DNA of 64,000 bases, taken from positions 78,947,189-79,011,188 of the forward strand of contig OV884009.1 of assembly GCA_930367205.1 (NCBI GenBank), written 5' to 3'. Positions 57,586-64,000 of the stretch are shown here, one piece after another. Every line of letters starts with the position of its first letter. The first letter of the stretch is position 1. This DNA comes from Acanthosoma haemorrhoidale (lineage: Eukaryota > Arthropoda > Insecta > Hemiptera > Acanthosomatidae). The notes under the pieces were generated by a model that worked only from the letters and a program-made list of their open reading frames with translations, did not search any database and was not told the DNA's origin. A program made the translations under genes and the position numbers.

Positions 57586-58207
57586 TGTAACATTCATGAT
57601 ATTTGAGAATATCATGACCAGCCACCCTCCCACTTTGTCCAGCATCTGCCCTTATGCTCTTAGGAGTGGGGATGAGACGAAGGGCGAGTTTTAGTCAGTC
57701 TTAGCCAAGAGCCAGAGAGCAAAGCAGAGCAAGCTCCCGTTCCGTTGACGGTCATCAACACAAGCAGAGGAGAATAAGAAGAAGAAGAAGAAGGTTACAC
57801 GGATATCATCGATTGGGTGATATAGATATTGTTTTTTTTATTATGGATCCATTAAAAAGAGATTGAGCTCAATTTTCATTTTTTTTATATAACTAATTAG
57901 TAGTAACTATCCTTGTTCAAAAGGAATTGAATATTTTTTTATATAATTAATGTCAGCACTATTTATAATTATAATTATTTGTTATAACCATTTTACTTGT
58001 ATATATTTCACAATTCCCAGTTTCTCAATTTATTAATAACTATAACATTAGCCTTGAGATCGGGCGATTCAATCGGGATAATTTCCTATGTCGAAGACAT
58101 AAAAACAAGTTGAATTAAAGATCTCATGACGGACCTACCAAATTAGTTAAGGTCAATTGATCTATTAAATTAGAAAAATAAAATGGTAAAATATGAGGTA
58201 GGTTTCA
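57586..58207 (+). repeat. 3' LTR of the gypsy element
   Basis: 622 bp, TGTAACATT to GGTTTCA, nearly identical to the 5' LTR. It is followed by the target duplication atat. Confidence 0.93.
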
Positions 58208-58210
58208 ATA

Positions 58211-59145
58211 TATTTTTCATTAGATTTTTCCGGCACGACGCTCCAGGTATCAGGTATCCTCCATCCTCAAATTTGCATCATGGACTGATATTTTTGTTTT
58301 ATCATTTTGTTCCAGTATTAATTTTCATCACGACATTTTTCCGAAATTAAGCTTTGAGAGTTCTGATTATTACTTAAAAGTTGTACTACACTGGTCACAT
58401 TTGGGGGAAGAAATTGTAACTGGACATGTTTTAGATTCGGTACAGCAATGGATGCAATGGACAGTTGTCAACAATTAGTCAGATTTTCTTTGAGTTTCTT
58501 ATCACATTGTCTCAACCATTCGTAAAAATGTCCCTCGTCATCCATGCTTCCTTATTGGTTTTGTAATCAATGGGTAAAGTTTTGACATTCTTAAAGCACC
58601 GTGGCGTTTAAGACTTTTTTATCGCAAGAAATTTCAGTTTATCATATCCGGTCATGTTACTGGTTACAAACACTGAAGTGTAAGGGTTTTATCTGGTGTT
58701 AAACGAAAAAAATTGCTCTGCCTGTGTTGTACATGTTTTCGTCCCCAAAATTTGACAAAGTTTGAACCTCGCAGCTTCACCGCAGATCTTTCAAAAAACA
58801 ATATTGTGTCGTTTTTGAAAGTGTGTGATACAACCTAACTAAGTTTGGTTGGTTAAAACGTTTATCAAAATCGTTTGCTTTCTCTTACAATATTAGTCCG
58901 CTGATGGGAATGTCGACTCGTCTTAATTTTTTTTTATGGTAGTCTCATCGGGTTTCCTTTGTTTGAGAACGAGATATCCATTGGTAGACACTGTCGATTG
59001 GCGGGATACTCATACAGGGATACTATATTCAATTCGCGGGATACTACATAATTTGAAACCCCACCTTCCAACCGCTCAATAATTGCCAATTTCTCAGCGA
59101 CTGAAAAAGTCATGGGATGCACCTACCAAAACTGAACTGTTTCGT
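58211..59145 (-). pseudogene. Tigger/pogo-like transposase relic
   Basis: From the 5' side (high coordinates) the minus strand shows: FSVAEKLAIIERLEGGVSN (CENP-B-type helix-turn-helix); NIPISGLI then EKANDFDKRF (compare GIPISGPLLxEKA); a piece around TPDKTLT; FKNVKTLPIDYKTNKEAWMT then RDIFT; and VDNCPLHP, holding a catalytic aspartate of the DDE domain; then IIRTLKA. The pieces lie in different frames with many stops. The gypsy element has inserted at its 3' side. The relic is old and inactive. Confidence 0.78.
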
Positions 59146-60000
59146 TTTAACGACTAATTCCATAAAAAATCAAGAGTGGGTATTTTCAAGTATTCAACAT
59201 CCGGAACAGTCCGGGGAAGCTGTCACATCATTAGAAAATTCATAGAACGGACTGCTCTAAATGGGACACTAGAGATTCTAGGAAAATTGTGATCCCAAGT
59301 TTTGAAAATTATACTCTGACAGTTCCCGTTGAAACATCGCTATAAACGGACGAAAAGTTACTGTTGTCTTAAATTTTATTCACGGTACATAAGGAACATC
59401 GTAATAAGCGGAACCGTTATTTCCTGTCTGATCAACACAGGGTAGCATAAGAAACCAAACTTTAAGTGCAGTTTCCACCGTTAAACCCGGTGGATCGCTA
59501 AATGCGGCAGGCATCATTGTCAACAAACTCAACTATATTGGAAAATATATCTTCTAAAATATCACCACATTATTCACTAGAAGCCCTTTGTGCCAAGTAA
59601 TTGCAATTGTATTCATTCCAAAAACCAGTTGTTGACTGTTTCAGCGAGCAGGCTCGTGCTCTCAATCGTGGGAAATTCTGGGAAAAGTCATTGAGGAATA
59701 TGGTTCCTTGTTTGTTTGTTAATAAGCGTAAAACCGAATCGTCATGAACGCCTTGTATTTTGGTAAACGCAATAGCCCCCAGAAGTCGCCCGGGATCCCG
59801 GTTATCAGGTCCACATGCAAGGTAGAGATTTCTTATCTTAGGCCACCGAGGCTGGGTGGAGGATGTGAATAAAAAATCATGCCTCGCCAGAGCCTGATAG
59901 CCATAACACTTACAGTAGAAATACACCACTACATGACACAGATGTTTACAATTTGGTGTACAAGGAAAAATTCCAAAAAGGAGACCCAGTTCTCTATGCG
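59146..60000. other. Unassigned DNA between transposon relics
   Basis: At 59,318-59,420 the sequence cagttcccgttgaaacatcg, then ataagcgga, resembles a pogo/Tigger terminal repeat pointing rightward. No partner end is seen. The minus-strand frame of 161 codons at 59,570-60,055 is probably antisense to decayed hAT sequence. Not otherwise identified. Confidence 0.35.
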
Positions 60001-61051
60001 ATGTTTGTTGAATCTCAAGAAGAAAGTCTTTGGAAAGGTTCTGGAAATTACGCAATGATGTCTCTATTTACCTAAAAGAAAATGAAGAACTTCCATACAT
60101 CTCTCCCCTCCTTGAAGACGATGAATGGATTCGAAGACTCGCTTTTCTCAATGACATGACTGCACATTACTTGTTGAACACTCGATTGCAATGTAAATCT
60201 AATCATTTACCAATGGGTCATATTGCATCGTTGTATCTCATGTCATCGTGACAGAAACCGACCGTCTCATTTCCCTTGCATGTCAGAATGTGTTCCCTTA
60301 GAACTGAAGTGGACCTGACTAAGAATATATAAAATCAAAAGTTTCATCTCTGGTTCAGTCCACCAAAACCAGATTTGCTGACTTGAAAGAATAATGACTG
60401 TGATATTTGTATCAGCCCCTTTACAATATAAGACATGTGCTCAACTTGAAATCAAAGTTAATTAATTGAGCTACAAAATAACGTTGTCCATACGTCAAGT
60501 ATGCTGAGATTATAGCTAAAAACAAACCACTGGATTATCTGGTGTTTTGGAAGTTCTTAAAAAAACGAAGAGTTCCCTTTGTCAATTTAGCTCGCCGCCG
60601 ATATGCGTATCGTTTTGGTTTAACATATCGATGCGAGCAATGAACTTAATAAAAGTTCACAACAGGGTCTCATTAACTGAATGTCATTTGAAAAATTTAA
60701 TTAAATTAGCTTCGTCAGCTGAGTCTCTCAACATTGAGCAGTTATTCAACAAAACAATTGAGCTTTAGCTAGGTGTGATTTGATTTAAAAAACTTTGGGT
60801 TCGTTCACGTTTTTGCTACTCCCGTTTTACCTCATGATAAATTCCTTGAATATTAAGTTGTTTTCATCACGTTTCTTAGGTTTGTGGTTCTTTAATTACA
60901 CATGAATCTATACCTATCGCATATAATATGCATACGTATAATTGATGAAAATAAGTTGTGCATAATTGGTGGTGGGAAGGGGATCGTTGGTCTCACTGAG
61001 TCTGGGGCACCACGGTTGTGGCCCATGACAGAAAAAGGTTGGCCTACCCTG
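60000..61051 (+). pseudogene. Decayed hAT transposon, transposase C-terminal half
   Basis: Plus-strand pieces match the hAT protein encoded at 62.4-64 kb: CDVCWISRRKV (compare CEVRWLSKGKM); ERFWKLRNDVSIYLKENEEL; DEWIRRLAFLNDMTAHYL; NLARRRYAYRFGLTYRCEQ then a stop (compare FARRLICAFGSTYKCEQ); and MNLIKVHNRVSLTECHL. Several frame changes and stops make it inactive. The right end reads inward as cagggtaggccaacctttt from 61,051, a typical hAT terminal repeat. The left end is not located. Confidence 0.75.
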
Positions 61052-62114
61052 GAACAAAGATATGGCTTAGCGCCAAAGGCACAATACTTAAGAGAACAAA
61101 CTAATTCTTCTAAGACGTCGAGATCTTTTTTCGTGAAGTGTTCGCATACAGAACATCTTCTGACAAGGTTCATTACAGTTGACTATAGGGAGCCCCCAAC
61201 TACCTTAGTGCTAATTATGTGCACCGTACTCATTTGTTAAGTCAAAATTTAATATTAGTGTTCATCTTTGCTAGAGAGTCTTTTCTTAGCAAATAATATG
61301 TTTGTATCTTTTACACTGGTACAATTACATGCCACAACTAATAATAACTAATAAGGCTATTCGGTTTAGTAAATTTGTGAAGATGGATGTAGAACCAATA
61401 GAGATTTCCAATCATAATCTCCTTATTATACATGTTAATACTGAATGGCTTGCTTAATTCGAATAAATGTTACAAAGTGAAATCATTAAGTTTATTTTAG
61501 TGAATAATCGATCTATCGTGTCTATTAGAATAGACGTGTGCCGAGGAGGTTACTCAAACATGTGGACAGTAATTGTGAAGCAGGGGGCACTTATTCCCAT
61601 AACATGCTGCGCACACTTGAGTGTTAACTCCCAATCTTGTTGGTACCTTACAAAGGTAACCAGTTTTAGTAATCGCCCATGGGAGCCTTCGGTAATTATA
61701 GCTCATACAATGTGCCTCGCTAAATTATCCCTTGGCAAACTGATGTTGCCCTAACCTCACGTAAGAATTATGCCGCGATTTAAAATTCAAAACAGCTCTT
61801 GAGCAGAGCCCGCTAGGTCAAGAAGTACTTGGAGGTGAACTCAAGTGGTGTTGGAGTGTTGTGGAATGTGAGATAAGTGGTGGCTGAAGGAGCTGTGTCT
61901 GGTTCCTCGCCAAGTTAATACATAGTTCGACCGGACAGCGTAAATCACACTAACCGGGGGGGGGGGGGGGGGTACGCAACCTGCGTATGTTAGCTGCCCA
62001 TTGTCTTGGTAACGACGGGTTCCATTACAGCCAAGTGTCTTGCTTAAATTTCTGAAAGTACCTGACGATGATACATGCATGCAAAATTTGAATAATTTAC
62101 GTGTTGGACTATAC
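61052..62114. other. Non-coding DNA between two hAT elements
   Basis: No gene recognised; a 95-codon frame at 61,467-61,754 has no domain. A run of 17 G lies at 61,956-61,972. Confidence 0.4.
61956..61972. repeat. Poly(G) run, 17 bases
   Basis: An uninterrupted G17 in neutral sequence. The length is prone to sequencing error and may not be exact. Confidence 0.8.
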
Positions 62115-64000
62115 CAGGTATGGGCAACCTTTGACATGTTATGGGCCAAACTTTAGTGTGCAAATACGTTCGCGGGCCGCGTTTAAAAGTAGTGCATTTT
62201 AAAGTAGTGTTCATAATTTTTAGCGATAGATATCAGTCAGCCATGAAATAATACGACAATGTTATTACAACACAATTTATTAAAATAACAAAATGAAATG
62301 AAAAAATAGGTACCTACAGCATTAAATTAAATCGTTAAATTTAGAATTGTTACAAACTACGAAAGTTAAATAGCGACACCGAAATCAATGAGACACTTGA
62401 GCTTGAATTTGGGAAACTAATTCATCGATGTTTGGATTAATTCCACTGGTACAAAGACGTAAAGAATTTTCCAAATTATCGTCAGTCAGCCTTGTACGAT
62501 GTTTTGATTTATTAACTTTCATCAATGAAAAGAACTGTTCGCATTTATAAGTACTGCCAAACGCACAAATCAATCTTCTTGCAAATTTTCTAAGCTGCGG
62601 AAAATGGTCTTCTTCGAGGTATTTTTTGTAGAAATCGCACAACTCCACGTCTTCAAATTTAGATTTTAGGAGTGAGTTTTCTTGAATCTCGATCAACTCC
62701 ATTTGCAAATGTATTGGAGCATTTTGTACATTACTTTTTGTTGGAGTAGCAAATAAATTGAAACAGTCTTCCATGTGTTTGAAATCGCTAAATCTGATCG
62801 AAAATTGCTCCGACAGTAACTTGAGTTCTTCAGCATATTGAGCGTAAGCAATATTTTCATACGCAGAGAGCGTGGTGAAATGGTAACTGTTACCAGACAG
62901 CATATGTGCCTCCCACAAGCGGATTTTGTTCTGAAACGCTTTCAAATGGCTGTACAAATCATTTACTAACTGTCCTTGTTTTTGAAGTTTCAAATTTAAA
63001 TCATTCAAATGGCCTGTAAGGTCGACAAGAAATGCTAAGTCACATATCCATTTTGCGTCACTCAATTCAGATAGTGGTTTATCTTTTATTTGCATAAATT
63101 CTGCTATCTCATTTCTAAGCTCGTAAAACCGTTTCAGCATTTTCCCTTTGCTTAGCCATCTGACTTCACAATAATATGTTACGTCGTCATACTCGGCTGA
63201 TATTTCATCCAAAAACGCCTTGAACTGACGATGGTTAAGCCCTCGGGATCGAATAAAATTGATGGTTTTTACTACCACATTCATAACATTCTGGAGTCGA
63301 ATGGACTTAGAACACAAGTTCTGTTGGTGGATAATGCAATGAAGGACTATCAAACCATCTTTTTGCACATTTAATTCAGTTGCTTTTTCATTCAAAATTC
63401 CGATGAAACCTTTACGTAAGCCGACCATAGAAGGTGCACCATCTGTGCATACTCCAACTAATTTCGACCATGGCAAGCCAAAACTTGTGAATACCTTTTG
63501 AACTTCATTAAAAATGTCCTCTCCTGTAGTGGTTCCTTTTAGCGGCTGTAAAGCAAGCAATTCCTCAGTAATAGTGAATTCTTTATCAACACCTCGAATA
63601 AATATAGCCAGTTGAGCTATGTCAGACAAATCGGTGCTCTCGTCTAATGCTATGGAAAATGATTCAATACCAGTCATACGGCCAGTCAATGTTGTTTTTA
63701 TATCATTAGCCATCATTTCTATACGTCGTACAACGGTTCGTCTTGACAAACTAATTTTTTCAAATTCATTTTTCTTTTCAGGACACAAAACACTGCAAAC
63801 TTCTGACATACACTCCTTGATAAATTCTCCTTCGGCAAATGGTTTCAATGACTTTGCCAATTTTGAACTAACTATAAAACTAGCTTTCACAACATTATCA
63901 AGTTGTGTTCTTTGTCTATGAAATATTTGCTGCTGTTTTTCCAAATTTGCGGTAAGTTTCTGGATTTTGTCTTTTCTTATTTGTCCTGTCAGTGAGAGCA
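62115..64000 (-). mobile_element. hAT transposon, 3' part (continues beyond window)
   Basis: The end at 62,115 reads CAGGTATGGGCAACCTTT, a hAT-type terminal repeat similar to the CAGGGTAGGCCAACC end of the decayed element at 61 kb. The preceding 8 bases, gactatac, would be one copy of the target duplication; the other lies outside the window. About 270 bp of non-coding subterminal DNA separate this end from the transposase stop codon. Confidence 0.75.
62385..64000 (-). CDS. hAT transposase, GTF2IRD2/ZBED5-like, intact, 5' partial
   Basis: The frame is open from the window edge to TGA at 62,385-62,387, more than 535 codons without interruption. The visible start (LSLTGQIRKDKIQKL) is in mid-protein; a BED zinc finger is expected beyond the edge. 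The RNase H-like fold carries DE in SIALDESTDLSDIAQLAIF (first aspartate) and GVCTDGAPSMVG (second). The last acidic residue is in the hAT dimerisation region STYKCEQFFSLMKVNKSKHR. CEVRWLSKGKML is the conserved tryptophan motif. The closest known group is the family of hAT-derived proteins including GTF2IRD2 and ZBED5/EPM2AIP1-like proteins. Because a hAT terminus flanks the frame, a recent transposon is more likely than a domesticated gene. Confidence 0.87.
   Translation of the reverse strand, partial: LSLTGQIRKDKIQKLTANLEKQQQIFHRQRTQLDNVVKASFIVSSKLAKSLKPFAEGEFIKECMSEVCSVLCPEKKNEFEKISLSRRTVVRRIEMMANDIKTTLTGRMTGIESFSIALDESTDLSDIAQLAIFIRGVDKEFTITEELLALQPLKGTTTGEDIFNEVQKVFTSFGLPWSKLVGVCTDGAPSMVGLRKGFIGILNEKATELNVQKDGLIVLHCIIHQQNLCSKSIRLQNVMNVVVKTINFIRSRGLNHRQFKAFLDEISAEYDDVTYYCEVRWLSKGKMLKRFYELRNEIAEFMQIKDKPLSELSDAKWICDLAFLVDLTGHLNDLNLKLQKQGQLVNDLYSHLKAFQNKIRLWEAHMLSGNSYHFTTLSAYENIAYAQYAEELKLLSEQFSIRFSDFKHMEDCFNLFATPTKSNVQNAPIHLQMELIEIQENSLLKSKFEDVELCDFYKKYLEEDHFPQLRKFARRLICAFGSTYKCEQFFSLMKVNKSKHRTRLTDDNLENSLRLCTSGINPNIDELVSQIQAQVSH

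Larger units (their letters stand above)
53279..58207 (+). mobile_element. Ty3/gypsy LTR retrotransposon, internally deleted
   Basis: Complete-ended element of 4,929 bp: LTR (53,279-53,901), primer-binding site, gag, overlapping pol with protease and a shortened RT, about 730 bp of non-coding 3' part, polypurine tract and LTR (57,586-58,207). ATAT flanks both ends (53,275-53,278 and 58,208-58,211), a 4-bp target duplication typical of Ty3/gypsy. The LTRs differ by one base in a T run, so the insertion is recent. RNase H, integrase and env are missing, so the copy cannot move on its own. Confidence 0.92.

Noticed and set aside
59570..60055. 161-codon minus-strand frame
   Set aside because: No recognisable domain, and it overlaps decayed plus-strand hAT sequence. 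Probably a chance frame.
63619..63921. 100-codon plus-strand frame
   Set aside because: Antisense shadow of the intact hAT transposase.

Overview
This is a nuclear, AT-rich, intron-bearing animal sequence, very probably from an insect. The evidence is short GT-AG introns, a TMEM41A homologue, a Big bang/PDZD2-like PDZ gene, and a transposon mix (mariner, hAT, Tigger/pogo, Jockey- and CR1-like LINEs, Ty3/gypsy) typical of large insect genomes. The exact order cannot be read from the sequence; a hemipteran-like genome is a guess. There is no operon structure, CRISPR array, rRNA or convincing functional tRNA gene.

Layout. 1-3 kb: a decayed Jockey-like LINE on the minus strand. 3.2-4.7 kb: the last three exons of a TMEM41A-family membrane protein gene (+). 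5.6-6.9 kb: a dead mariner. 7.4-7.65 kb: an unidentified candidate exon (-). 8.6 kb: a MITE with perfect 28-bp terminal inverted repeats. 11.5-18.7 kb: a five-exon PDZ gene on the minus strand. Its exons join in frame to 816 codons plus stop, and its introns hold LINE and SINE relics. 18.7-53 kb: a gene-poor, repeat-rich tract with a foldback element, a MADF-domain relic, a 19-copy 42-bp minisatellite, a tRNA-like SINE head, several LINE fragments sharing one 3' tail, other dispersed repeat families, a solo LTR, and one CpG-rich cluster of possible orphan exons at 46.3-47.8 kb.

53.3-58.2 kb: a complete-ended Ty3/gypsy retrotransposon whose two LTRs differ by one base. It keeps gag and protease, but the middle of reverse transcriptase is deleted in frame and RNase H and integrase are absent. 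It sits in a decayed Tigger transposase. 60-61 kb: a decayed hAT transposase (+). 62.1-64 kb: a second hAT element (-) with an intact transposase frame of the GTF2IRD2/ZBED5-like type that runs off the right edge.

The two host genes (TMEM41A-like and PDZ) are unrelated in function as far as can be seen. Everything else is mobile DNA or sequence in which I recognise nothing. No clearly new biological system is evident. The most notable items are the recently inserted, RT-deleted gypsy derivative, the solo LTR with a paralogous empty site, the intact hAT frame, and the unexplained CpG-rich exon-like cluster.
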